DNA of 64,000 bases from Fibrobacter succinogenes (GTDB lineage: Bacteria; Fibrobacterota; Fibrobacteria; Fibrobacterales; Fibrobacteraceae): contig CADBHQ010000023.1 in the NCBI GenBank assembly GCA_902794535.1, positions 1 to 64,000 of the forward strand, read 5' to 3'. The first letter of the stretch is position 1. Every line of letters starts with the position of its first letter. Under the pieces are notes generated by a model. That model did not search any database and was not told the origin of the DNA. It was given only the letters and a program-made list of their open reading frames with translations. The position numbers and the translations under genes were made by a program. Positions 26,152 to 36,019 of the stretch are shown here, piece by piece.

Positions 26152-29100
26152 ATGGGAAAAATAGCGAAGCTCTTTTTGATTTGCACCCTGCTTTTGGTAG
26201 GGGTGTCTTTTGCTGATTTGCCGTATGCGCTTAAGTTTAGTTGTTCTAAGTCTACTGATGATGTCTATACTTGCGATATTGAACAGCTTCAATCGTCAAA
26301 GCCGACTGCAAATACCTACACGACATGGGGAAGTTTTTTACAGGCTTTTCAGACTGAGATTGAATCGAAATTGGATATTTCCAAAAATCCTTCTGCAAAG
26401 ACTGATTATAGTGGGTTTGTAATTCGTTTTAATTCTAATATCGATTTTGGTGGATACCAAAAAACAGGCGATGTTATCACTTGTAGAGACGCTACTTTTG
26501 CTCCCATGAATTTTGGACCGCTTGCGTTCCAGCCGACGATTGATGGTAATGGTAAGACGATAAAGAATTTCTGCTATATTACCGAAAACATAAATGCTTC
26601 GTTCTTCGGGGATCTGCAAAATTCTAAGGTTCAAAATATTACATTCGATATGGCCTATGTCAAGGCGACGGTGACTTCAGGGACGAACTTCGATGCGGCG
26701 GTTGTGGCTTACAGGGTGGCAAATGTCAGCTTTAAGAATGTGACTGTGAGCAATTCGCTGGTGTATGGTTGGCAGACCGCGACTTTGGCTGTATATTCTG
26801 GAGCTTCGTCTAGTGACAGAGATAACCCTGCGGTTGCGCTTTCTAAAATTAAGATTCAGAATGTGACTTTAGGCATAACTAAGGATGTTATTGCAGGTCA
26901 CTCGACGTTTGGCTCTCTTGAAAATCTGCAGTCGGCAAGTGGTGGCGTTATTGCAAATATCGGTGGGTATCCTGTAATGGATAACATCGAAGTGTCGAAA
27001 CTGAAAATTCCTGATGCTATTTCAGAAGTCTATAAGAGTGTTTCTGGCCATGAATATATTGGGGATCGCTATGTCGGTGGCGTTGCGGGACGTTTCGAAC
27101 CTTCGGCAGATGATGACGGTTTTACCTTAGGTAGAATAAGTGTGTCGGCTGATTTGAGCGGCCTTTGGGTGGGCGGCTTGTTTGGACGAGCTTATATTGA
27201 CAATAATTCTCTTACGGGTGCGTCCTATTTTAAGCTGGCGAATGCGAAGGTGACTTTGAACTCGGCGGTGCATTCGGGTGGCAACAACAAAGCGCGTTTT
27301 TTTGGCGGCCTTGTTGGGGAATTGCATTGGTTAAGGGGACAGATTTCTTTGTCGAACGATACGGTTGATGTTTCGGCGACTTGGCATCGCGAAACGGATT
27401 ATTTGAATTCCAAAGCCTGCATGGGTGGACTTGTTGGATATGTTTATGGTGAAGAGGATGATACTCCTGTTGATATTTATGCCGAAAATAATGTGGTGAC
27501 GGCAGAAATGCAGACCTCTGCTGGCGTGGTTTATGCACTAGTGGTGAAGTCCTTGTCAAGAAATCTAGTGTCAAGGCGAAAGCAACGAACTTGATTATGA
27601 CTACGGCAGAAACGATAAATACGGTCTGTGCGGGTTACCTGGTGGGCAATGCGGTGAGTCGTGGCGGAAATATCAATATCCTGCAAAACCATGCCGAAGG
27701 CAATATCTACATCGCTAACAGTGGGGTGGTTGCAGCTGGTGCCTTGGGAGCCGAAATCGGTTTGGGGTGGTTTAGTAGCATAGATGTAAGCAACAATTCC
27801 TCTATTGGTGATTTGTTTCCAAAAACTATTGTAGGCAATGATTTTGCATACAGAATATATCGGGGGTATGTCGCAGGAACTCTTGTGAGTGAAAATTCCG
27901 CAACAACCGTTAGCGTGAGGGACAATTTTCACTATGGCTCAATGGATATGTCTGTTGTTGATGCGGTGGACTCGCTGAAAATCGCGGGCCAGGGGAAGAA
28001 AAAATCGGATTGGAGAGACAAGTGTTCGGAAAATTTGAATATTTGCTTCAATTACCGTAATGAGTTGAAAGGCGATTCGGCGTTGTCGGTTTCTGGCGTC
28101 TTGAGTAAGGATGGCTCCGGTAAAATTATAGTGAATACAAAAGATGGTGATTATTGGTATAACGGCATTATCGATGCTGATGTCATGAAGTCCCGTCTGT
28201 TTACTTATGTGATGAATGCAACGCAACCGTCAGCCTCTGTTGCTTGGGATAATGAACAACGGCGTATAGGCTTGCAATAAGCCTGACTGATGCGGATTAT
28301 AAAGAATTGAAGGATGAAGACAAGACTGCCTTGAAAGATTATTTGCCTGCAAAATGTGAGGCCGGAAAATGCTCTTTGTATGTCTATACAGAAAAATATA
28401 CAGAAAAAGGATCCTCAGAAAATAAAGCTGTGCTAAAACCGGGCTTGAAATATGACTTTGACGCATTGAAGGCCGGTTTTATGGTCATTGATGAAGACGG
28501 TGATGTCTATGATTTAAGTCGAACTTTTACCAAAGATGATAAAGCGAAAGGCCTGACAGATCGTGAAATAAAAGTGATTTGCTATATAGAAAATCCAGAT
28601 CAGTTTGGCGGTTCTCCTACGCCCGTGCTAATGGATGATTATGTGGATGACGTGACTCTTGCGTGGCCAAAGGTGGAAAAAGTTCGCCTGTTATCTAGTA
28701 AGAATATCGTTCCGACGGCTCTTTTGGGTTATAACAATACCAAATATGATTTGGCTTTATATCAAGCGTATACGTGCCCGGCGAATGCAGTGTTCTTTGC
28801 TGGTTGCAAAAATGTTTTTTCAAGTGGTATTTCGTTGGCGCAAAAGCAAATGAATAATATTGAGGCTGTTCTTAAGGAGGTGAGAACGCATATAAACGAT
28901 AAAAATGGAGATGAAATACACTTATACTATAAGTTGTTTGCTTCGAGCGAGGACGTTAACTACTTGCCACAGGTAGAAGTTGGATTGTTTAATAGCAAAG
29001 CTAAAATCAATGTGTCCACATACGGCTATGATAAAAACGGGACGCTTACTGAGATTGATTCGTATGAACTAGGAAACACCAAATCTTTGCAACCTAATGT

Positions 29101-32100
29101 AGACATTGTATCAAAGTACGGGATCGGCCTTGCTGAACGTGGTTTTACACTGGATTCTTTAAAAGTTGATTTCTGGGTCGATTTGTTCGATAAAACCACT
29201 GACGTGATTAAAGAATGCTATAACGAAGTAAACAAACCTGCAAAGTGCGAAGAATCAAATCTTAATAAGTATGAAAATCTCACCGAGAATTATTTCGATA
29301 GAGAATCAGTCTTAGAAAATCAGTTGAATGCAACGATAACCAACGGTTTGTCTCGGTTGATGGTGTGGTCGATGAAACTTGGTGCCGATGAAATGTTGGA
29401 TTTGGATTCGATGGTCCAAGCCATGTCTATAGCTGCTCCCCAAAAGGCTCCGAATGCGCCAATGTTCTTGGGAATCGATTCCGTGCATGTGACAGCGATC
29501 CCGTACAAGGTTACTTTCGATATCCGTGCGGGAGGTTCAGATGTGTTCTTGACGGACAAGTTTGTGATTAAAGAGAGTTATTCCCGTGAAAATGATGAAA
29601 CGGCAAAACTCCCTGAAGGTCTGCTTTCGACAAAAGCCTGCTTTAAGGGCTGGGATAAAGATCAAGTTGGTGTGATGGGGACATCTCATTATACGGCCCT
29701 TGGCGATGAACTTCTGGTGCGGGCGAACCCGAGTGATGAAGCATCGTTTAGCCTGTATGGATTCTGGGATTCTGCAGTTAAAGGCAATAAAGTTGCCTGC
29801 GAACCTCAAAATACCGAGATGATTTTGAAGGTGGTTGACAAAACGGGTGCCGAAGGCGATTACGGAACGGTGACTTTGAATCAGTCTTACAAAAAGCTCG
29901 GAAAAGACACTGAGACTTTTACGCATAAGTTCAACTCTGGAAAACTTGAAATTCCTGTTTCCGCAGATGCAATGACGTTGCATGTGGCATCTGTCCAGAC
30001 CAATAAAGAATACGCTCTTGCAACACTTACGTTGAAAGCGGCTGATGGCACTGAATTGCCGATTAAGTTTAAAACTGGCGACGCGTTGGAACCTGGTGAC
30101 ACGTCGTTCCAGATTGCGCCTGCGGCGGGTATGACATATACGCTCGAGGCCGTGTATGCAGGCTATATCGATGTCAGTGTTAAAGTCGGTCGAAACGATG
30201 TCTTTTATGGCTCGGAATCTAAAGTGGACAAGATTCGCTTGAAGGAAATCGGAACTACGCGTTTGCCTAAGTGGGTCTATACTCCGACGGAGTGTGTGCT
30301 TGGATGGTCTGTAACGCCTGATGGCGCAGATTATGATCATGGCGTTGTTTCGAGTAATGATTTGATTGCTAAGGTGACTAGTGAAAAGACTTTGTATGGG
30401 GCATGGGGCAGTGCTGATGCTTGCGTGGAAAATGCGGGTTATCGTCGCCTGAAACTGGAATCGGAACATGGGACTGTGGAAATTGTCGAAATTGTCGAAA
30501 TTAATAAGATCAAAGTTTCCGAAAAGACGCATGCCTTTGCTGAAGATTCTACGATGCTTTTACCGCAGGATTACGCTCATTCCACGTGGGTGGTTCGCGG
30601 TGCTCCAGAAAAGGGGTATAAGCTTGATTCCGTTGTGATTGAATTTGCCGATGAAGGCCTACTTCTCGGAAGATAAAGCGCCGGTGGTTAGCCTAGGTGG
30701 TGATTTTGAGTTTGTGCGTCATGAACCGATTCTGTCTGGAAATGCAATGCGCCTGACTCTTGAATGGAAAGTGAAACCGGGCAAGGTTGCGGAATTGCGC
30801 GCGACTTTTGTGGATGCGTTGGGCGTGCCGCTTCCTGATCCAAAGATTGAAAGCGTTACAGATACTGGTTCTCTCGATTGGGATGTGTATCCGTTGTTAC
30901 CGGGTGACTATAGGGTTAGGGTGGCTCTTAAGAATGATGCTGATTCAATACCGCCGGTTGATTTCGGGCCGTTTACGGTGCGTTCCGAAATTGCGGCTGC
31001 CCCGGATACCTGGAAGATGGTTTCGCTTTCGGATGTAGACGAAAGTGCAATCGTGTGGGATGGAGATCCGGCGTTCTACTACTGGGACGAGACTGCCAAA
31101 TATGGCGTTGCCTGGAAGTACCAGAAGTATAATGGTGGTGCAGTGAATGCTCAGCAGGGTTACTGGTACAATTCCTTGGAAGGTCGTCCGCTTGTGTTGC
31201 GCAAGGATGCGTGGGAACTGGATAGCGGCTGGAATATGGTGGCCAATCCGTATGGCTGGAATATTTTGCTGGACGAGTATGCCCTTGAACTCTGTAAATG
31301 GGAGGCCAGCACCGGACCTGTGCCTGTGTCTGTATTGGGACCGTACGAAGCCGTGTGGCTGCCATCCGATACCAAGAAAACGCTTCCTGTTAAAGCTGAA
31401 CCTTGGTTCGGTGCGAACTTGAATGCCAAGGGCTTGCAGAAGGCCGCCTTGGCGAAGGCTACACGCGAAAGCTGGACTTTGCAGGTCGTGCTTAACGATA
31501 CCAAGGGCCATAGCGATTCTTGGAACGTGCTTGGAGTGGGTGAGGCTAACGAAAGGTTGGAACCGCCTGCAGGCATGGGTGACTATGTGAACTTGTCGGT
31601 GGTCGAGGGCAAAAAGGCCTTGTTGAAGTCTATCAAGAGCGCCGACGATGGCGATTATGAATGGAATTTGGCCTTGAGCGCGACAACTGACCGCGTGGGC
31701 TACCTCAAATTCGAGGGCGTAAAGGCCCTGAATGAGATTGGACTGAGGGTTTATGTGACAGTTGACGGTAAGACGACTGAACTTGGCGCCGGGGATTCCC
31801 TGAGGGTCATGCTCAAGGCCGCAGGCTCTACGGCGACTGTCCGCGTCTCGGCGTCCGAAATCCAGACCGTCGCCTCGAAGCTCGAAAATCTGCGTTTCCA
31901 GCGTGTCCCGGGCGCCCTCCAGGTCGGATTCGACGTGTCTAGCGACCTGGCCGGCGCAAGCTACCGCGTGCAGCTCGTGGGCATAAACGGCAAGATTGCC
32001 GCCACCTACCGCGGCAAATCGACCGCTGGCCACAACACGCTCGCACTTACAGCCCCGAAACCGGGCCTGTACCTGCTCCGCGTGACCCTGGGTGGTCACC

Positions 32101-32132
32101 ACGCCGTCCGCAAAGTTGCGATTTCTCGCTAA
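26152..32132 (+). pseudogene. Giant secreted surface protein, paralog of the preceding gene, broken by three frameshifts
   Basis: Four overlapping open segments read as one protein of about 1,990 aa: signal peptide MGKIAKLFLICTLLLVGVSFA (start ATG 26152, GGAGG 5 bases upstream), a beta-helix-like region, a long middle region, and a C-terminal module homologous to the previous gene (TWKMVSLSDVD, WNMVANPYGWNIL, VLGPYEAVW) ending GLYLLRVTLGGHHAVRKVAISR. Breaks lie at about 27534-27540 (one base missing, likely an A), 28254-28257 (one A missing) and 30655-30660 (one base extra in GGCC). Each repair restores sensible sequence, for example VVYATSGEVLV and DEAYFSEDKAP. It may be a decaying paralog or an intact gene with sequence errors; expression as a single protein is not supported as it stands. 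Confidence 0.75.
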
Positions 32133-32438
32133 AAACGGGGTGTTAGGGGCAGGGCCCCTAGGCGAAGGGGTAACGGAAGACCCTGTGAGAGACTGGCCGC
32201 TAAGCGAACATTAGAGGCCGAAGGCCTTTACAGACCGCTCGGCTCTTATTTTATGGGGTCCTATGACATCGCCTCGCTCTCGCCTCCACGATTTGTTAAT
32301 ACAAATCGTTTGAGGCTCACGACATGAGTGTGTGGCTCGTGGCTCGAGCGGGGGCTGAAGTTAGGGGGACCCTTCCCCCTTTGTAACATAGCCGTAATCT
32401 TGCCATAAGTGCGGCATTTTTCTAAATTTGGCCGCACT
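32133..32438. repeat. Structured non-coding region with multiple hairpins
   Basis: A gene-free stretch with at least four strong palindromes: TAGGGGC/GCCCCTA (32144-32160), AGGCC/GGCCT (32215-32227), a compound hairpin with arms ACGATTTGT/ACAAATCGT inside GCCTC/GAGGC (32282-32316), and AGGGGG/CCCCCT followed by TTTGT (32363-32380, terminator-like). It separates the giant gene from the transporter gene. The hairpin density suggests a dispersed intergenic repeat or the end of an RNA element; no ORF is supported. Confidence 0.5.
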
Positions 32439-34085
32439 ATGACAAAGGCTAAATTCATCAAGTTCATCATCGCGTCGGTGCTCGCCATCGCCGCTCTCTT
32501 CTTGCCCTACGAATCCCTCGGATTCGATGCCGCAAGCCCCATGGGAATCCTGAATCCGCTCGAAATTCGCGTTATTGGCGTTTTCGTGATGGCGGCCCTG
32601 TTCTGGATTCTGCAACCGTTCCCGATCTGGTCGACCTCGATGCTTGTCATCGTGCTCATGATCGTGACGATGTCTGACTCCGCCCTTGCGCCTTTCCGCG
32701 TGGACGGCGTGACCATGATCAGCCATAAGTCCATTATGGCTACGTTTGCAAACCCGATCATCATGCTCTTCTTGGGCGGCTTCTTCCTTGCTGCTGCCGC
32801 TACCAAGTACAAGATGGACTTGAACCTCGCCCGCGTGCTCCTGAAGCCCTTCGGCAAGAACCCGAAGTTCGTGCTCCTCGGCCTCATGCTCATTACGGCC
32901 GTGTTCTCCATGTTCATGAGCAACACTGCTACCGCTGCCATGATGCTTGCAATTCTTGCTCCGGTGCTCAAGCTCTTCGACGAAGATGACCGCGGTAAAG
33001 CAGCCTTTGCCCTCGCTATTCCGCTGGGCGCCAACATCGGTGGTATGGGTACCCCGATTGGTACGCCTCCTAACGCTATTGCCCTTGGCGCTTTGAATGA
33101 CGCCGTTGCCCGTGGCGACCTCGTTGCTAACCCGGTGAGCTTCGGTCAGTGGATGGCTTTCGGTATTCCGTACGTGATTATTTTGATGGTGATTGCTTGG
33201 GTCTTGCTCCTTAAGATCTACCCGATCAAGATGAAGGAAATGATCCTGAACATTGAAGGTGCCGGCAAGTTTGATACCAGCCCCAAGGCCATTATCGTGT
33301 ACATTACCTTTGTCGTGTGCGTTGTCTTGTGGGTGACCGGTAAGGGTGTCCACGGCATTAACGATAACGCAATCGCTATGATCCCGATGGCTGTGTTTGC
33401 TTTGACCGGCGTGATTACCAAGAAAGACCTGAACGCAATGAGCTGGGACGTGCTCTGGCTCGTGGCTGGCGGTTTTGCTCTGGGTGTTGGCCTGAACGCT
33501 ACTGGCCTTGCCGCTCACTTGATCAAGACGATTCCGTTTGCAAGCTGGTCTCCGATCGCCCTTATGATCGGTTGCGGTATCATCTGCTTGTTCATGGCTA
33601 ACTTCATGAGCCATACCTCTACGGCTACGCTCTTGGTTCCGATTCTTTGCGCCGTGGGCATTGCCTGCCAGGACAACCTCGTTGGCCTCGGTGGCGTGAC
33701 CGCCCTGCTCGTTTCTGTTGCCTTTGCAAGCTCTCTCGGCATGAGCCTCCCGATTTCGACTCCGCCTAACGCCTTGGCCCACGCTACGGGTTACACCGAC
33801 ACCAACGGCATGGCTAAGACCGGTGTTGTGATGGGTCTCTCTGGCCTCGTCCTCTCTTGGGTGATGATGATCTTCCTTGCCAAGGTGAACTTCTTCGGTA
33901 CTCCGGTTCCTAAGGCTGCTGAAGCCGCTCCTGCAGCACCTGCTGCCGCCGAAAAGGTGGTTGAAGCTCCTGCCGCTCCCGCTGTCGCAGTCGCCGCCGA
34001 TAGCACCGTTGCCGTCGCTGTCGATAGCACCGCCGCTGCTAAGGTCGAAGTTGCCGCTCCGGCAGACTCTGCTGCTGCTAAGTAA
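32439..34085 (+). CDS. DASS (SLC13) family sodium:anion/dicarboxylate symporter
   Basis: A 548-aa inner-membrane transporter with about 12 hydrophobic segments. Family motifs are NTATAAMMLAILAPVL and GTPIGTPPNAIALG in the first half, and SHTSTATLLVPIL and ISTPPNALAHATGY in the second. These are the paired SNT-type substrate/Na+ binding elements of the divalent anion:Na+ symporters. Succinate or another dicarboxylate is the likely substrate class by family. An Ala/Pro/Val-rich tail of about 55 residues (from VPKAAEAAP to the end) is unusual. ATG 32439 is preferred over GTG 32409 because it starts the first charged/hydrophobic segment. No strong ribosome-binding site is visible. Confidence 0.93.
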   Translation: MTKAKFIKFIIASVLAIAALFLPYESLGFDAASPMGILNPLEIRVIGVFVMAALFWILQPFPIWSTSMLVIVLMIVTMSDSALAPFRVDGVTMISHKSIMATFANPIIMLFLGGFFLAAAATKYKMDLNLARVLLKPFGKNPKFVLLGLMLITAVFSMFMSNTATAAMMLAILAPVLKLFDEDDRGKAAFALAIPLGANIGGMGTPIGTPPNAIALGALNDAVARGDLVANPVSFGQWMAFGIPYVIILMVIAWVLLLKIYPIKMKEMILNIEGAGKFDTSPKAIIVYITFVVCVVLWVTGKGVHGINDNAIAMIPMAVFALTGVITKKDLNAMSWDVLWLVAGGFALGVGLNATGLAAHLIKTIPFASWSPIALMIGCGIICLFMANFMSHTSTATLLVPILCAVGIACQDNLVGLGGVTALLVSVAFASSLGMSLPISTPPNALAHATGYTDTNGMAKTGVVMGLSGLVLSWVMMIFLAKVNFFGTPVPKAAEAAPAAPAAAEKVVEAPAAPAVAVAADSTVAVAVDSTAAAKVEVAAPADSAAAK

Positions 34086-34112
34086 TTGAAGGATTTTTCT
34101 TCCTGAACAAAG

Positions 34113-34140
34113 ACCGCCTCTCAGGCGGTTTTTGTTTTTT
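34113..34140 (+). terminator. Intrinsic terminator after the transporter gene
   Basis: ACCGCCT-CTC-AGGCGGT (7-bp stem, 34113-34129) is followed by TTTTTGTTTTTT. It lies 28 bases after the stop. Confidence 0.92.
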
Positions 34141-34163
34141 ATACGGGATTTTAAGGGGTGGGG

Positions 34164-34195
34164 ATAAAAAAAGAAGCCTCGCTTGAAGCGAGGCT
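34164..34195 (-). terminator. Intrinsic terminator after tRNA-Val
   Basis: On the minus strand AGCCTCGCT-TCA-AGCGAGGCT (perfect 9-bp stem, 34175-34195) is followed by TCTTTTTTT. It lies immediately downstream of the tRNA gene. Confidence 0.9.
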
Positions 34196-34202
34196 CTTTC
34201 AG

Positions 34203-34276
<74 letters not shown>

Positions 34277-34325
34277 GAGGTGAGACCAAATATAGTAAAC
34301 CGTTTTAGGCTTGTCAAGGGGTAAA

Positions 34326-34874
34326 TTATCTCTCTGAATCAGGAACCCAATAACGCAGGCGACCGGTTACATGGAGCGGGGGAAGCTTGTCGCTGCACAG
34401 TCCCGAGCGGCAATCCTTGAAATAAAGGTCCAAATCGGCCGTCCACAGGGAATCTCCGATGATTTCGTCGAATTTGATGGTGCTGCTGTCCGCGATAAGG
34501 GGGGCCTCGTCGGTCGTTTGCGCCCTGAACCACGTAACCGTCTCGTAGTGGCCGTTTATGCTTGCGCGGCTCACAGGAGTGAGGGATTTGCCCGTTTGCG
34601 GGTTGTTGACCATGAGCGCTAGCTGGTCGCCGCGGTCGCTTTCTTCTAGGCGAGTGCAAAGGTAAAAGTAGTGGTGGCTGTTGTTCACGTAATACGGGGG
34701 TTCCACGTCGTTTTTAGCCAGTTCTATGGTAAAGGGGCCTTCGTCGTTTACGCTGTACTTGATATAGCCGCCGCCTTTGACTTCCCAGCTGCTGTTAATG
34801 TCGCCGCAGGCGCTGAGCGCAATCGCGATTGTCCCTAGGGCGATACAGGCTTTTTTGCGGAAAGTCAGGTTCAT
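34326..34874 (-). CDS. Putative lipoprotein, unknown function
   Basis: A 182-aa protein with a lipoprotein signal: MNLTFRKKACIALGTIAIAL then SAC (lipobox LSAC, Cys23). The mature part has beta-rich segments (GGGYIKYSVNDEG, HHYFYLCTRLEE, WTADLDLYFKDC) and a Cys pair near the C-terminus (DCRSGLC). No family recognised. It is transcribed divergently from the phosphopantetheinyl transferase gene with 38 bases between starts, so control may be shared. Confidence 0.72.
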   Translation of the reverse strand: MNLTFRKKACIALGTIAIALSACGDINSSWEVKGGGYIKYSVNDEGPFTIELAKNDVEPPYYVNNSHHYFYLCTRLEESDRGDQLALMVNNPQTGKSLTPVSRASINGHYETVTWFRAQTTDEAPLIADSSTIKFDEIIGDSLWTADLDLYFKDCRSGLCSDKLPPLHVTGRLRYWVPDSER

Positions 34875-34912
34875 ACCCCTAAAGTAGAAATTATCTTTGT
34901 GCTAGACTTATC

Positions 34913-35527
34913 ATGAACGAAAATACCGCCATAGACAATGCTCGCGAAATCCGTAAATTGGATGTGGAAACTCCTCTTGGGGTGGTCCATTTGGCAGGGT
35001 TCATGCAAAAGCCGGATCACCGCTCTGTGATATTCAAAATTCTGTCGGATTACCTGGGGCGCCCTGTAAGCGCCGCCGACCTTGTGGAATCCAAAGAAGA
35101 TACTCGGCCTCAATTTCCGAGCTTCGATTTTGACGTAAACTGGACGCATTCCGACGGTTACTGCGTGTGTGCCTATGGCAGCCGCGGTTCGCTTGGAACT
35201 TTGAGAATCGGCGTAGACCTGGAACGCTATTCGCCGAAACGCTTGCACCTCGCAGAGCGATTCTTTAGCAAAGAGGAGTCAACGGAACTCGCACGTCTCG
35301 AAGGTGAATGCGCCTTGAAGGAATTCTTTAAACTCTGGTGCCGCAAAGAGGCTTTTTATAAGTGCGTGGGCGGTGAATTCTTTGAAGGCTCGCTTCGCCG
35401 GAACATGCTAAAAAGCCCGGTGCAGTTAGAAGCATCGGGCCATGAAGTTCATTTTGTGGATTTGGACGCTGCGGTTGTCGGAATGCAGACTCCCGCGGCC
35501 TTATGCATTGCGGTCTCTCGTCTGTAG
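34913..35527 (+). CDS. 4'-phosphopantetheinyl transferase, Sfp-type
   Basis: A 204-aa protein that transfers 4'-phosphopantetheine from CoA to a carrier-protein serine in the cytoplasm. Motifs in order are VNWTHSDGY, IGVDLERYS near residue 100 (Mg-binding Asp and Glu) and FFKLWCRKEAFYKCVGG near residue 140 (WxxKEAxxK signature). Length suits a compact Sfp/HetI-like enzyme. No fatty-acid, polyketide or NRPS genes are nearby, so the carrier is unknown; it may serve the acyl carrier protein. ATG 34913 is the first in-frame ATG; a clear ribosome-binding site is not seen. Confidence 0.9.
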   Translation: MNENTAIDNAREIRKLDVETPLGVVHLAGFMQKPDHRSVIFKILSDYLGRPVSAADLVESKEDTRPQFPSFDFDVNWTHSDGYCVCAYGSRGSLGTLRIGVDLERYSPKRLHLAERFFSKEESTELARLEGECALKEFFKLWCRKEAFYKCVGGEFFEGSLRRNMLKSPVQLEASGHEVHFVDLDAAVVGMQTPAALCIAVSRL

Positions 35528-35560
35528 CCGCATAGCGGCGTCCTTTCGTCTTTCGTCTAA

Positions 35561-36019
35561 TTAGGTGAGCTCCTGTTCACCGCTTGCAATCGGGGCGTCC
35601 GGCGTAGCCTCTCCCGGCTGGTTCGGAGCTTCGAGTGCATACAGCGGCAGACTCACGAGTTCTTCATTGTCGACCAGCAGGCGAATCATGTACTTGTCCG
35701 GGCGCTTAATCTGGAAACGTTGCAGATTCAAGACCATGTTCACCGCAGCTGTGTCAAAACCCTGGGCCACAGGTTCCAGCGGAATCTTAGACTGCATGGG
35801 CGGCACAATCGGCTTCCCGCATACGTCTTCGAATACAAGCGTCAGATCGTGCACTCCTGCCTCGCTACGCATGTAACGAATGCGGAAAGCCGTTGAACAC
35901 TGCGGAATCACAAGCGGAAACTTTGCAAAAATTCGATCAAATGCTCCAAGGATATTCAGGCGCCCGCCAACTCCGTTCGCGGTCGCGGCATCACAAATAG
36001 AAGCAATTTCAATATTCAT
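35561..36019 (-). CDS. Conserved hypothetical protein, DUF6941-like
   Basis: A 152-aa protein with the opening IEIASICDAATANGVGGRLNILGAFD, the pattern I associate with the DUF6941 family (a start describing a small soluble beta-sandwich). There is no signal peptide or membrane segment. Its ATG overlaps the TAA of the upstream 1,765-aa lipoprotein gene (TAATG at 36017-36021), which points to translational coupling. The function of the family is not established. Confidence 0.7.
   Translation of the reverse strand: MNIEIASICDAATANGVGGRLNILGAFDRIFAKFPLVIPQCSTAFRIRYMRSEAGVHDLTLVFEDVCGKPIVPPMQSKIPLEPVAQGFDTAAVNMVLNLQRFQIKRPDKYMIRLLVDNEELVSLPLYALEAPNQPGEATPDAPIASGEQELT

Noticed and set aside
27530..30680. 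Programmed ribosomal frameshifting in the second giant gene
   Set aside because: Three separate junctions need shifts of different sign and none has a convincing slippery heptamer with downstream structure; indels or decay explain them more simply.
32361..33782. 473-aa minus-strand frame opposite the DASS transporter
   Set aside because: His/Arg/Glu-rich low-information sequence typical of an antisense shadow; the transporter motifs on the plus strand are unmistakable.
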